Notes: a model not told the origin generated them from the sequence alone. Counted from the first letter of the stretch, positions 23,128-31,943 are shown. The stretch is DNA of 41,883 nt from Candidatus Peregrinibacteria bacterium (GCA_016186205.1 JACPMA010000018.1:1-41883); one strand, 5' to 3'. A program made the numbers and translations.

Positions 23128-23342
23128 CGAACGAAAATAAAGGCGATGGATGTGCCTATAAAGAGAAGCGAAAGAACAGCCGTAAAAATGAAGAGGAGCT
23201 TGTCAATCCCGCGGCGGCTTCTGTAAAATTCGCCTCCGCCTCCGAAAGTAGCTGAAAGTCCGACTCCTTTTTCCTGCATGAGGATGGTGAGGATTAGGAG
23301 TATAGAGACGACGACCTGAAAAATAATAAGGAAGGATTTCAT
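23124..23342 (-). CDS. secG: Preprotein translocase subunit SecG
   Basis: 72 residues with two membrane helices (SFLIIFQVVVSILLILTILMQ and LLFIFTAVLSLLFIGTSIAFIFV). The loop between them carries the family signature EKGVGLSATFGGGGEFYRSRRG. It is the accessory subunit of SecYEG. It overlaps both neighbours by 4 nt. Confidence 0.95.
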   Translation of the reverse strand: MKSFLIIFQVVVSILLILTILMQEKGVGLSATFGGGGEFYRSRRGIDKLLFIFTAVLSLLFIGTSIAFIFVR

Positions 23343-23716
23343 TTTTTGTGGTGGATAAGTAGGTGTTCGACCCAGTTTATTAGTCCGAAGAGGAATCCGG
23401 CTAGGAAATAAATTTTGGTGCCGGTCACCGTGAGGGTGACGCCTTCGATTACTATGGTATCGATAACTACGTCAAAAATCCAGAAGATTATGCCGTTCAA
23501 AATTATGAGCGAAAGGCCGAGCGTGAGGATTTGGAGCGGAAGCGTGAGGAGTTTTAAAACCGGCTTTACGATTGAATTGAGTAATCCCATCACTATGCCG
23601 CCGAGCGCAAAAAACGCAATGCCGCCAGTGTATTGAATCTGCTCCGGCAAAAAATAGATCACGCCATAGAGCGCCGCAGCGTTGAGAACGACACCGATGA
23701 GGATTTTTTTGAACAC
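23339..23716 (-). CDS. Phage holin family (PF04020-like) membrane protein
   Basis: 125 residues with four hydrophobic segments. The central GGIVMGLLNSIVKPVLKLLTLPLQILTLGLSLIILNGIIFW matches the conserved NxxxxPxxxxLxxPxxxxTxGxFxxxxN pattern of this family. Despite its name the family is common in bacterial chromosomes with no phage nearby, and no phage gene is present here. The function is unknown. It is the first gene of the secG-rplI-ruvX operon. Confidence 0.88.
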   Translation of the reverse strand: MFKKILIGVVLNAAALYGVIYFLPEQIQYTGGIAFFALGGIVMGLLNSIVKPVLKLLTLPLQILTLGLSLIILNGIIFWIFDVVIDTIVIEGVTLTVTGTKIYFLAGFLFGLINWVEHLLIHHKK

Positions 23717-23733
23717 GGAAAGATTATAGCAAA

Positions 23734-23836
23734 GGAAATTATGAATTACGAATTATGAATTACGAATGAAATTTAAAATTCGAATTTTAAAATTAAGATT
23801 TTATTCATCATTCATAATTTAAAAATTCATAATTCC
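23734..23836. repeat. AT-rich inverted and direct repeat region
   Basis: AATTATGAATT (23737-23747) pairs with AATTCATAATT (23824-23834). The interior holds repeated GAATTACGAATTATGAATT words and an AT-rich dyad (ATTTAAAATTCGAATTTTAAAAT). It separates the ileS stop from the holin-like gene. It could end ileS transcription and hold the operon promoter, but no clear promoter hexamers stand out. Confidence 0.6.
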
Positions 23837-23846
23837 ATGCTTAATC

Positions 23847-26800
23847 CTATTTTCTTACCCCCAGTTTCACCTTCATTCCATCGATTTTCATTTCTTCCTC
23901 CGCGTCCCACTCAAAATCCCCTCCTTCTTGAAGTTCGATGGCAAGAGTTTCGCGCTCGATAAAATCCGCAAAGCGCGTGACCGCATCTTGGATGTTTTTC
24001 GGGCCTGCAATGAATACATAAATGCGATCAGAAATTGCGTAGCCGGCTTTTTTTCGAAGTTCCTGTAGAGATCGTATAATATCTCTTGCAAAGCCTTCCT
24101 GTTCAAGTTCTTTGGTTACCTTCGTGTCTAATCCAACAAGAATTCCGTTTTCACTTTCAACATCGAATCCTTCTTTTCCGCAGTAGCCTACATTTACTTC
24201 GCCAGTCTCAAGTTTAAATAGCGGTTTTTCATTCGCCGGAAAATGAACCGAGCCGTCTTTCTGAAGCGCAAAATCGCCTTTTTTCGCCAGCGCTATGATA
24301 TCTTGCGTTTTTGCGCCGAATTTCGGGCCGATTTTTCTGGCGTTCACAGAAATCGTCAGCGTTGCCATTTTGCCTTCGGTTTCGAACTGGATTTCTTTCA
24401 CATTGAGTTCCTCAAGAATGACATCGCGGTAAGCTTCCACCGTTTTTTGCGAAATTCGTTTTGGCAGCGCGAGCACGAGTTTGGCCAGCGGTTGGCGCAC
24501 TTTTATATTTTTCTTCGAACGAAGTTTAAGGGCGAGCGAGACGATCGTTCGCACTACGGCGATTTCTTCATGGAGCGTTTTTTTGATGAGTTTTGAATCG
24601 GATTTCGGCCAATCTTCCAAATGGACCGAAGTTTTCCCGGTGAGATTTTTGTAGATTGCGTCGGCTGTGTACGGCATGAAAGGCGCCATGAGAAGCGCAA
24701 GCGTTTTCAAGACCGTAAAAAGGGTTTGATATGCCTGCGATTTATCATCGTCGTTTTCGCTTTTCCAAAATCTCCTGCGGCTCCGGCGCACATACCAATT
24801 CGAAAGATTATCTATGAAATCGATGAGGGGCCGCGTCGCAGCCGTGAGATCATATTCATCGATGGCGGCCGTCATTTCTTCAGTGAGAAGATGGAGTTCC
24901 GAGATGATCCACTCATCAAGTTTATTATCCTTTTTTTCGCTCAATCCATCTGGCGTCCATCCGTCAATATTCGCATACGTCACAAAAAAGCTGTACGTAT
25001 TCCAGAGAGTGAGCGTGAATTTTTTCACGATTTCCTCAACGTGCTTTTCGGAAAATCGCACATCTTCCGCAAGCGGCGCCGTTGAAGTGTATAGAAATAG
25101 GCGCGTAGAATCCACGCCGTGGGTTTCAAAAAGCGCGCCGGGATCTGGGTAATTTTTCTTGCGCTTGGAAAGTTTTTCACCGTCTGCAGCAAGCAAAATG
25201 CCGTTCACGATGACATTATTGAAAGCCGGTTTATCAAAAAGAACACTCGCGAGCACGTGAAGAGTGTAAAACCAGCCGCGCGTTTGATCTACGCCTTCCG
25301 CAATAAAATGCGCCGGGAAATTTTCCTCGAACTCTTTTTTATTTTCAAAAGGATAGTGGAGCTGGGCGTACGGCATGGAGCCGCTCTCAAACCAGCAATC
25401 GAGCACCTCCGGGATGCGCTTCATTGGTTTTTTGCATGAATTACACGAAACCTGAACTTCATCGATATACGGTTTATGCAGATCGAGTTTGCCTTCGCGT
25501 AGAGGCAGATTGCCTGCGCGATATTCATAAACCGTTGCCATGCCGGGTTTAAATTTGAAAGTTTCTTCGATAGAGAGGCGGTCAAAGTACCGCGCCATCG
25601 CGCGAATCACGTCTCCGTGAGTGACGATGACGATGCGTTTGCCTGAAAATTTTCGATTCAAATAATTCACGAATTCAATCACACGCTCCGACATTTCTTC
25701 GAATGATTCCCCGCCCTGAACTTTTTTGTAATATCGTTCTTCAAGATCAGCGAAAGAGCGCACATAGGATTTGTCATCTTTGCCTTCAAATACGCCCATT
25801 TCGTGTTCGCGAAGCCTGTTATCAACTGTTACTGGGATGCCGAGAGTTTTTGAAAAAATTTCAGCGGTCTCTACGGCTCTGGGGAATTGTGAGCAAAAAA
25901 TCATGGTATTTTTAAGCTCGGCTTCGTTCGAGCGGGACCCACGAGACCCGCTCTCACTCGCCTGCGCGCTCGCGCCGTGCGCTCGCAAAATTTCAGCTAA
26001 TTTTTGTGCGGCCCTTTTTACCTGCTCGATCCCCTCTTTCGTGAGGTGAAATATTTTTGATGGATCGGAATTCAAAACTTGCGCTTTATTTTGCTCTGCT
26101 TCGCCATGCCGCACTGCAAAAAAAGTATTGCCGCCGAGCGAGTTTTCGCGAAGTTCTTTTAGTGAGCCGACGCATTGCAGCTTTCCGCACTCGCATTCCC
26201 AAATCGGAATCGGACATCCCCAAAAACGATTACGGGAAATATTCCAATCGCGCGCTCCCTCAAGCCATTTTCCAAACCGGCCTTCTCGGATGTGTTCCGG
26301 TACCCAATGAATTTTCGCATTATTCTTGATGAGTTTTTCTTTGATATCCGTGACTTTTATAAACCATGCTTTCGTGGCGTAATTTAAAAGCGGCGTATCG
26401 CAACGCCAGCAGTGCGGATAGCTGTGCCGGATATTTTCTTTCCGCAAAAGCGCGCCTTGCTTTGCTAAATATTCGGCGATTTTTTGATCCAAATTCGCGT
26501 GCTTTACCGACATGCCGGCAAACTCCCCCATTTCCTCCGTATAAGTTCCATCCATTTTTACATTAACTAGAATTGGCAAACCGCTTGCCTTCGCAGACTC
26601 CATATCAACCTCGCCGAACGCTCCATTAATGGTTACGATTCCGGTACCGTCTTCGACGCTCACATAATCTTTTGCATAGGTTTTATAGGCACGATAATTA
26701 TTTAGCACATCGGGATGATTTTTATACTGCCGGAATGGATGTTCGTATGAGACATTTACAAAGTCCATCCCTTTGAACGCGCGTACAAATTTGAATTCTT

Positions 26801-27638
26801 CTTCTTTGAGGTGTTGCGTGACGTATTGGACACGATTTTTCGCGCAGATAATCTGTTCATCGTCTAGCTTTAAGAGTGCGTACTCAAAATCAGAGCCGAC
26901 CGCGAGCCCCATCGTTGTTGGGATACTCCACGGCGTCGTTGTCCATGCGACAAAACTCGTCTTCTCGCCATCGCAGAATTTTTTTAAGAATTTTTCATCG
27001 GTGATGCGAAATTTTGCGATGGTTGCGAGATCAGTGACTTCTTTATATCCGAGAGTGACTTCAAAATTCTATAGAGGGGTTTCGCACCGCGGGCAGACAT
27101 GCATGGATTTATATCCTTGGTACACCATTCCTTTTTTCCAGATTTCTTTAAATACCCACCAAATGGATTCCATATATTCGTTTTCAAGCGTGGCGTAGCT
27201 GTGTTCAAAATCCACCCAGCGGGCAATGCGCTTCAAAAGTTTTTCCCATTCTTCCGTGTATCGAAATACGCTCTGGCGGCAGGCTTTGTTGAATTTTGCG
27301 ACGCCCATTTTTTCAATTTCCTTGCGGCCGGAAATTTTGAGTTCCTTTTCGATTTCGTATTCCACCGGGAGTCCGTGGCAATCCCAGCCGTTTACGCGCG
27401 GCACATAATATCCGCGCATGGTCCAATATCGCGTGACGGCGTCTTTGAGCGCATTGGCGAGAATGTGTCCGTAATGCGGAAGGCCGTTGGCAAAAGGCGG
27501 GCCGTCAAAGAAAACGTATTTTGGTTTGCCTTTTCGCGCCGCAACGGATTTCTCAAAAATCTTTTCGCGTTCCCAAAAATCGAGTATCTCGTGCTCTATC
27601 TTTGGGAGGGATTGTTTTGGATTAACGGGCTGAAACAT
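23847..27638 (-). CDS. ileS: Isoleucine--tRNA ligase with inserted histidine-phosphatase domain and an in-frame amber codon
   Basis: One frame of 1264 codons runs from ATG 27638 to the stop at 23847-23849, broken only by TAG at codon 190 (27069-27071). The HIGH motif is HYGH in GLPHYGHILANAL. The editing-domain motif AWTTTPWSIPTT lies right after the amber. KLSKRKKNYPDP is the KMSKS motif of the eukaryote-like (type 2) group. Codons about 505-710 encode a histidine phosphatase domain (see the separate entry). The amber replaces the residue between CETPL and NFEVTLGYKEV; I recall Ser at this position in the family. Homology continues without a gap, so only one codon is affected. Expression is probably set by the T-box leader. 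If TAG is real and read as stop, the product is 189 residues and inactive, which is hard to accept for an essential enzyme. Confidence 0.93.
25503..26126 (-). other. Histidine phosphatase (phosphoglycerate mutase-like) domain inserted inside IleS
   Basis: About 207 codons lie between the IleS segments CVGSLKELRENSLGG and YIDEVQVSCNSCKKPMKRIPEVLDCWFESG. The domain begins FFAVRHGEAEQNK (catalytic RHG His) and has FCSQFPRAVETAEI (second Arg), RLREHEMGVFEGK (proton-donor region) and IVIVTHGDVIRAM (second catalytic His). All core residues of an active histidine phosphatase are kept. The substrate cannot be inferred. Confidence 0.9.
27069..27071 (-). other. In-frame amber (TAG) codon within ileS
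   Basis: The codons read cct cta TAG aat ttt gaa gtc on the minus strand. The frame is open on both sides for 189 and more than 1000 codons. Other genes in the window use TAG as a true stop, so general recoding is not supported. Confidence 0.9.
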
Positions 27639-27855
27639 AAAAAAAAGAAGTTTTTCGAGGGCCCATGAGTTAAGGCGGTACCACCTCGATATTTCACTTC
27701 ATTGCAATTTGATGACGCAGTTTTTTTCTGCGTGGAATTCTAGTTTTGAGCCAAAGCTCAATTTCTTTTCCCTGCGCGCCCGCATGTCATGCTGAACTTG
27801 TCGAAGCGTGCGAGCTTGGAGCTGATCACTCCTTATGCGCATTTGCCGAAAACAA
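27639..27855 (-). promoter_or_regulatory. T-box leader of ileS
   Basis: The antiterminator is textbook: CGAGG (27684-27688 region on the minus strand), the 7-nt bulge TGGTACC, GCC, a 10-nt loop, GGC, CCTCG, spanning 27656-27688 and pairing without mismatch. Upstream are two strong hairpins, TTGAGC-TTTG-GCTCAA and ACGCAG-A7-CTGCGT, and a short hairpin GGAG-TGATCAG-CTCC (27818-27832) whose loop contains ATC, an Ile codon (27824-27826). The last looks like an ultrashort Stem I with specifier, which is an inference. A T8 run sits directly before the ATG. Uncharged tRNA-Ile would be expected to bind and turn on ileS. Confidence 0.85.
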
Positions 27856-27860
27856 ACTTT

Positions 27861-27888
27861 ATTATAGCATTATAGTTTTTTCGCGCAA
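27861..27888 (-). promoter_or_regulatory. Promoter of the ileS T-box transcript
   Basis: On the minus strand TTGCGC (27883-27888), a 16-nt spacer, then TATAAT (27861-27866) preceded by TGC, making an extended -10. The leader would be about 215 nt long. Confidence 0.7.
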
Positions 27889-27890
27889 GT

Positions 27891-28103
27891 TTAATGAGAA
27901 CTTTTTTCTCCGGTTATTCTCGCTTCATCTGGAGTCAAGCTAACATTTGGTCCGGTTTCGCCGCGCGCAGCCGCAGCTTCTTTTCGAAAACGCTGCGCAA
28001 GAAGATCAGCCTGACGAGGAGATGGATAATTCGCTACTGTGCCACCATCTCCGTCAGGATCCACTTCTGCAACAACTCGCCATTTGTCTGTTCCTTCTGC
28101 CAT
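27891..28103 (-). CDS. Small hypothetical protein
   Basis: 70 residues, acidic N-terminal half (DKWRVVAEVDPDGDGGTVANY) followed by a helix-forming stretch (SPRQADLLAQRFRKEAAAARGE). I do not recognise a family. Codon use is like its neighbours and the frame is compact between dcd and the ileS promoter, which supports a real gene. It begins 11 nt after the dcd stop, so it may be the tail gene of the asparaginase-purB-dcd operon. No signal peptide or membrane segment is seen. Confidence 0.55.
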   Translation of the reverse strand: MAEGTDKWRVVAEVDPDGDGGTVANYPSPRQADLLAQRFRKEAAAARGETGPNVSLTPDEARITGEKSSH

Positions 28104-28114
28104 AAAATCAGCCT

Positions 28115-28786
28115 TTATGATAGCGCCTTTTTCTTTTTAGTCAATCCCTCATTTTCTCCCACATTTTCTTTCAAACGCCGGAAAGTTCTTTGCCGCGCAA
28201 TCTCTTCAAATTCCGGGTCAAATGCGATCTTGCTTTCCTGCGGTAAATTTTGTCCCTGATACTTCGAAGTTTTTTTCTTGGAATACGGCACATCGGCTTT
28301 GGAGGACATGAGTTCAAACGCAAGCTGGCAAATTCTCATTCCTGGATAGAGCGCCACCGGCATTCTATTGATATTCGTAATTTCGAGCGTGATAGTTCCT
28401 TCAAACCCCGCGTCAATAAATCCCGCAGTAGAATGCACAATAATGCCGAGCCGTCCAAGCGAGCTTCGGCCTTCCACGCGCGCAACAATATTATCCGCAA
28501 TTTTAATTTTTTCCATGGTTACGCCAAGCACAAATTCGCCCGGCTGCACAATAAAAGGCTCGCCGGGATTTTTGAGTTCAATAAGTTTTGTCACGCCCTC
28601 AAGGCTTTCGCGATTGAGCGGATCGAGCACGGCTTGCTGGCTGTGATTATATATTTTGAAAAACCGGCCGAGCCGAAGATCAAGGGAAGACGCATTGATG
28701 TTCGTCACATGATTGCCGTCCTGTGAAGCCACCATAATTTCCCCTTTTTCGATTTTTTTTCGAATGTCTTTGTCGGATAAAATCAT
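28115..28786 (-). CDS. dcd: dCTP deaminase
   Basis: 223 residues. MILSDKDIRKKIEKGEI is the typical N-terminus; VEGRSSLGRLGIIVHSTAGFIDAGFEGTITLEI is the dUTPase-fold core with the catalytic Glu and the RSSLGR phosphate-binding motif; KYQGQ near 192 closes the active site. It deaminates dCTP to dUTP (or to dUMP in bifunctional members) for thymidylate synthesis. The C-terminal tail is about 25 residues longer than the E. coli enzyme and strongly charged. The start overlaps the purB stop by 4 nt. Confidence 0.95.
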   Translation of the reverse strand: MILSDKDIRKKIEKGEIMVASQDGNHVTNINASSLDLRLGRFFKIYNHSQQAVLDPLNRESLEGVTKLIELKNPGEPFIVQPGEFVLGVTMEKIKIADNIVARVEGRSSLGRLGIIVHSTAGFIDAGFEGTITLEITNINRMPVALYPGMRICQLAFELMSSKADVPYSKKKTSKYQGQNLPQESKIAFDPEFEEIARQRTFRRLKENVGENEGLTKKKKALS

Positions 28787-30162
28787 GAAATTTTCAGTTT
28801 ATACGAATCAACCAGCTTTTCAGCGAGGCCAGTATAGGTTGCCGGCGTAAGCGCGAGCAATCGTTTTTTATCTTCCGGCCCTATTTTGAGTTGCTTGATG
28901 AAGGTTCGTATTTCAATATCCGTTAATTTCTTTCCGCGGCTTAAAATCTTCAGCCGTTCATACGCTTGTTCCACTTTATATTTTCGCAAAACCGTCTGAA
29001 TCGCTTCGGTTAAAACTTCCAAATTGTTTTCTAAATCATCCTTCAGGCGTTTTTCATCAATTGTCACTTTCTGCAAACCATTCATCAAACTTTTGAGCGC
29101 AACAATCGTGTAGCCGAATCCGACGCCGATATTCCGTTGAACCGTGGAATCGGAAAGATCGCGCTGCATGCGTGAAATCGGAAGTTTTTCCGCTAAGTGT
29201 CTGAAAATCGCATTCGCAAGGCCGAAATTCCCTTCGGCATTTTCAAAATCAATGGGATTCACTTTATGCGGCATTGTGGATGAGCCGACCTCTCCTTCCT
29301 TCAATTTTTGTTTGAAATAGCCGAAAGAAATATACATCCACATGTCGCGGCAAAAATCTATCAGAATGGTATTGATGCGCGAGAGGGCGTCAAATCTTTC
29401 CGCAAGCGTGTCGTGCGGTTCAATTTGAGTAGTATATGGATTTGGCGTGAGCCCGATATATGCCACAAACCGATGGGAAACGCCGGCCCAATCGACTTTT
29501 GGATACGCAACTGTGTGCGCATTAAAATTTCCGACTGCGCCGTTGAATTTTCCGCTCCGTTCAATGCGTTTTAAAGATTCAAATTGTTTTTCGAGACGTG
29601 CCACCACATTGATGAGTTCTTTTCCGACCGTAGTCGGGCTCGCCGGCTGTCCGTGGGTGTGCGAAAGCATGGACAGCCCTTTATATTTTTTTGCCATGCT
29701 GAAAAGTTCCTGTATCAGACCGGAGAAAAGCGGCATGAATTCCTTTGTGCCAAAATCTTTGAGCAAGAGACCGTATGCGAGATTGTTGATGTCTTCGGAC
29801 GTGCATCCGAAGTGGATGAATTCGCTCATCACGGAAATCTTCGGATAGGCCTTCAAATGTTCTTTGATGAAATATTCGATCGCTTTCACATCGTGATTCG
29901 TTTGGCGCTCAAAAAATTTAACACGCTCGCCGTCTTTTCCGTCAAAATCCGTTGAAAGCGCACGCAACACTTTAATTTCCGTTGCTGTAAGCGGCCGCGT
30001 AGCCTCAAGTTTCACTTCATTGCACAGAAAAATAAACCATTCAAGCTCTACTAGGAGCCGATACCGGATGAGCGCATATTCCGAGAAGTACGCTTCCAAA
30101 GATTTTATTTTTTCGCGGTACCGGCCGTCGAGAGGCGAGATCAAAAAAAGTTCATCAATCAT
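28783..30162 (-). CDS. purB: Adenylosuccinate lyase
   Basis: 459 residues, the usual size for the long PurB group. The fumarase/lyase signature GEVGSSTMPHKVNPIDFENAEGN is present. The other catalytic blocks are TSEDINNLAYGLLL and MLSHTHGQPASPTTVGKE, with the catalytic His. It cleaves SAICAR in purine synthesis and adenylosuccinate on the way to AMP, releasing fumarate. purE is also in the window, but none of the other purine genes. It overlaps the asparaginase gene upstream and dcd downstream by 4 nt each, so the three form an operon. Confidence 0.96.
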   Translation of the reverse strand: MIDELFLISPLDGRYREKIKSLEAYFSEYALIRYRLLVELEWFIFLCNEVKLEATRPLTATEIKVLRALSTDFDGKDGERVKFFERQTNHDVKAIEYFIKEHLKAYPKISVMSEFIHFGCTSEDINNLAYGLLLKDFGTKEFMPLFSGLIQELFSMAKKYKGLSMLSHTHGQPASPTTVGKELINVVARLEKQFESLKRIERSGKFNGAVGNFNAHTVAYPKVDWAGVSHRFVAYIGLTPNPYTTQIEPHDTLAERFDALSRINTILIDFCRDMWMYISFGYFKQKLKEGEVGSSTMPHKVNPIDFENAEGNFGLANAIFRHLAEKLPISRMQRDLSDSTVQRNIGVGFGYTIVALKSLMNGLQKVTIDEKRLKDDLENNLEVLTEAIQTVLRKYKVEQAYERLKILSRGKKLTDIEIRTFIKQLKIGPEDKKRLLALTPATYTGLAEKLVDSYKLKIS

Positions 30163-30659
30163 AATCCTTTGATGGGTTCAAATATACCGAGTTCTTTGTT
30201 TTTTCGGACATTGTCATGGCGAAAGTGCCGGCCGTTCATGGCAATGTACACTCCTGCTGATAGCGTTTGGCAAAAAGAAATTGCAGCGCCAAGATTAAAC
30301 TGCCCGTCAGAACTTCCGAATGCGAATGGAACCATGGCGCCGGTCAACACGATGGTTTTTCCTTTGAGTTCAGAGTGATTTGCTAAAACTTTTGCCGTTT
30401 CGACCATGGTATCCGTGCCGTGAGTTATGACAATGTGTTTTTCTTCACTGTCTTTGCAGTAATCAGCGATGATTTCTCTGTCCGTTTCCGTCATGTCGAG
30501 CGAATCAATAAGCATCACTGTGCGGACGCTAACATCTACTTTGCTTCGTCCTGCATTAAGCATTTCAAATACATGCGTTTTGCCAAAAAATAGCGATCCG
30601 TCTTTTTCGTTGTACTCTTTATCGAACGTGCCGCCTGTGACGAGTATTTTGATGGTCAT
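30159..30659 (-). CDS. Half-length L-asparaginase (N-terminal domain only)
   Basis: 166 residues, against about 320-340 for AnsA/AnsB. Both catalytic loops of the N-terminal domain are present: VTGGTFDKEY with the nucleophile Thr, and ITHGTDTMVET with the Thr-Asp pair, followed by VLTGAMVPF. The C-terminal domain, which in classical enzymes completes the active site across the dimer, is absent. The frame ends cleanly and overlaps purB by 4 nt, so this is a genuine short form and not a frameshift. It might make aspartate for purine or pyrimidine synthesis, or act on another amide. Confidence 0.88.
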   Translation of the reverse strand: MTIKILVTGGTFDKEYNEKDGSLFFGKTHVFEMLNAGRSKVDVSVRTVMLIDSLDMTETDREIIADYCKDSEEKHIVITHGTDTMVETAKVLANHSELKGKTIVLTGAMVPFAFGSSDGQFNLGAAISFCQTLSAGVYIAMNGRHFRHDNVRKNKELGIFEPIKGL

Positions 30660-30669
30660 AGTGGACCAT

Positions 30670-30675
30670 ATTATA
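30670..30675 (-). promoter_or_regulatory. -10 element before the asparaginase-purB-dcd operon
   Basis: TATAAT on the minus strand lies 10 nt before the ATG at 30659, so the leader would be only a few bases. A weak TTCAAA is at about the -35 position. Confidence 0.5.
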
Positions 30676-30683
30676 CTCTTCCT

Positions 30684-31943
30684 TTACTCTTTTTGAAGAT
30701 TATTTTTTGCCTCGAGTGCTTTTGAGGCTATTACTGCGGCATCGGCTTTTGTGAGAGGAACATTCGGCAAGCAATATCCTCCTTCCCCTTTTTTTGTGTA
30801 ACGCCGGGCAATCCCATAGTGCTTTGCAGTTGCGATGATGTTTGCATAGGTATTAGAAGCGTCGACATCCGTGCAAAAAAGTCCATCTGCAGGTTCCTTT
30901 GCAGGAATTTTCAGAGCATGGAGAACAAGATCATAAAAATCCCCTCTCGTAATAGGTTTATTGCCAGCAGCACCGTTTTCTACAAACCCAAGTTTCATAG
31001 CTTTTAAAAGACACGCTTTTTGTTTATTTATGCCTTTGCTTGTACCGCATGATTCGCCCGCGAGCGAGACTGCGATTTGCGAGGCGAATCCGAGCTGAAC
31101 TTTATTACGCGGTCTGAATTTTTTGCTTTCCGGGAGAGCATAATTTCCATATTTATCCATAAGCTCAACAATATTTTTAATCGCTTGATATGAAGCGCTC
31201 GATTCGCTGACGTCTTTGAAGAGCGCAGCAGCCGGTGTCAACTGCGTCAGCGGTAGTTTTATTTCCTGGCTGTCATTTTTATCCGGTGTGATTTTTTCGA
31301 GAATAATGGTATTTTCCGGTTCTTTTGGGATGAGGAGAATATTTTCTGGCAGCGAAATCGCATTTTTTGAAGGAGGCGTTAAGAGAAATTCGAGCGACGG
31401 TGTTTCTTTATTTTCTTTTGTTTTTTCTACAACAGGCGCGAGAGGAATATCCTTAAGGGGAATTTCCTTTATTGGAGTAATGTCTTTCAATTTTTGAATA
31501 GTGTCAGTTGTTTCCTTGAGAGGCAATATTATCGCCTGTTTTGTTTCAGGCGAAAGCGGTGTAATTTTTTCAAGCGGCGTAGAAATATTTGGCTTGAGGA
31601 TATCGGTATTTTCTTGCGTTTCTTTGGTTTCTTTTGTTTCCTTTGGCGCCGTGATAATTACAGGTGTTTTTAGTGAGTCAATTGGAGTAACAGACGGAGA
31701 TTTTGCTTCCGTAGTTTTTCCTGATTCTTTCGTTGACTCTTTTGTAGACTCTTTTTCAGATTCCTTTTCAGACTCTTTCGCAGGCGTAGTTTTTTTTGGC
31801 GTTATAACTTTTATGATATTTGCACTGTCAAGAGTGTTTTTTTTCAATGATGAAGAAGAACTCGAATTCGAGCTCGCTGCACGAAGAGCAACCGAGGCCC
31901 CGACCGCAATAATAATTCCTACTATAAGGAAGATTTTTTTCAT
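30684..31943 (-). CDS. Membrane-anchored or secreted protein with Glu/Lys/Thr-rich stalk and C-terminal SLH-like domains
   Basis: 419 residues. An N-terminal hydrophobic segment (IFLIVGIIIAVGASVAL) is followed by a Ser run and a long disordered, charged stalk with short repeats (KESEKESEKESTKESTKES; KETKETKETQEN). The last 180 residues form an SLH-like region: FKDVSESSASYQAIKNIVELMDKYGNY, RDFYDLVLHALKIP-like units, and ATAKHYGIARRYTKKGEGGYCLPNVPLTKADAAVIASKAL. Paired cysteines (SCGTSKGINKQKAC; FCTDVD; YCLPN) also occur in its neighbour. The C-terminus is clearly paralogous to the next gene upstream, whose stop it overlaps by 4 nt. It is probably a cell-surface protein. Confidence 0.8.
   Translation of the reverse strand: MKKIFLIVGIIIAVGASVALRAASSNSSSSSSLKKNTLDSANIIKVITPKKTTPAKESEKESEKESTKESTKESGKTTEAKSPSVTPIDSLKTPVIITAPKETKETKETQENTDILKPNISTPLEKITPLSPETKQAIILPLKETTDTIQKLKDITPIKEIPLKDIPLAPVVEKTKENKETPSLEFLLTPPSKNAISLPENILLIPKEPENTIILEKITPDKNDSQEIKLPLTQLTPAAALFKDVSESSASYQAIKNIVELMDKYGNYALPESKKFRPRNKVQLGFASQIAVSLAGESCGTSKGINKQKACLLKAMKLGFVENGAAGNKPITRGDFYDLVLHALKIPAKEPADGLFCTDVDASNTYANIIATAKHYGIARRYTKKGEGGYCLPNVPLTKADAAVIASKALEAKNNLQKE

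Noticed and set aside
23339-23716. Prophage, because of the holin-like gene
   Set aside because: The PF04020-like family is common outside phages and the gene lies in a housekeeping operon with secG, rplI and ruvX; no other phage gene is present.
27069-27071. Selenocysteine, pyrrolysine or whole-genome recoding to explain the in-frame stop in ileS
   Set aside because: The codon is TAG, not TGA, no pyrrolysine machinery is seen, and TAG ends other genes here. Recoding is not supported by this window.
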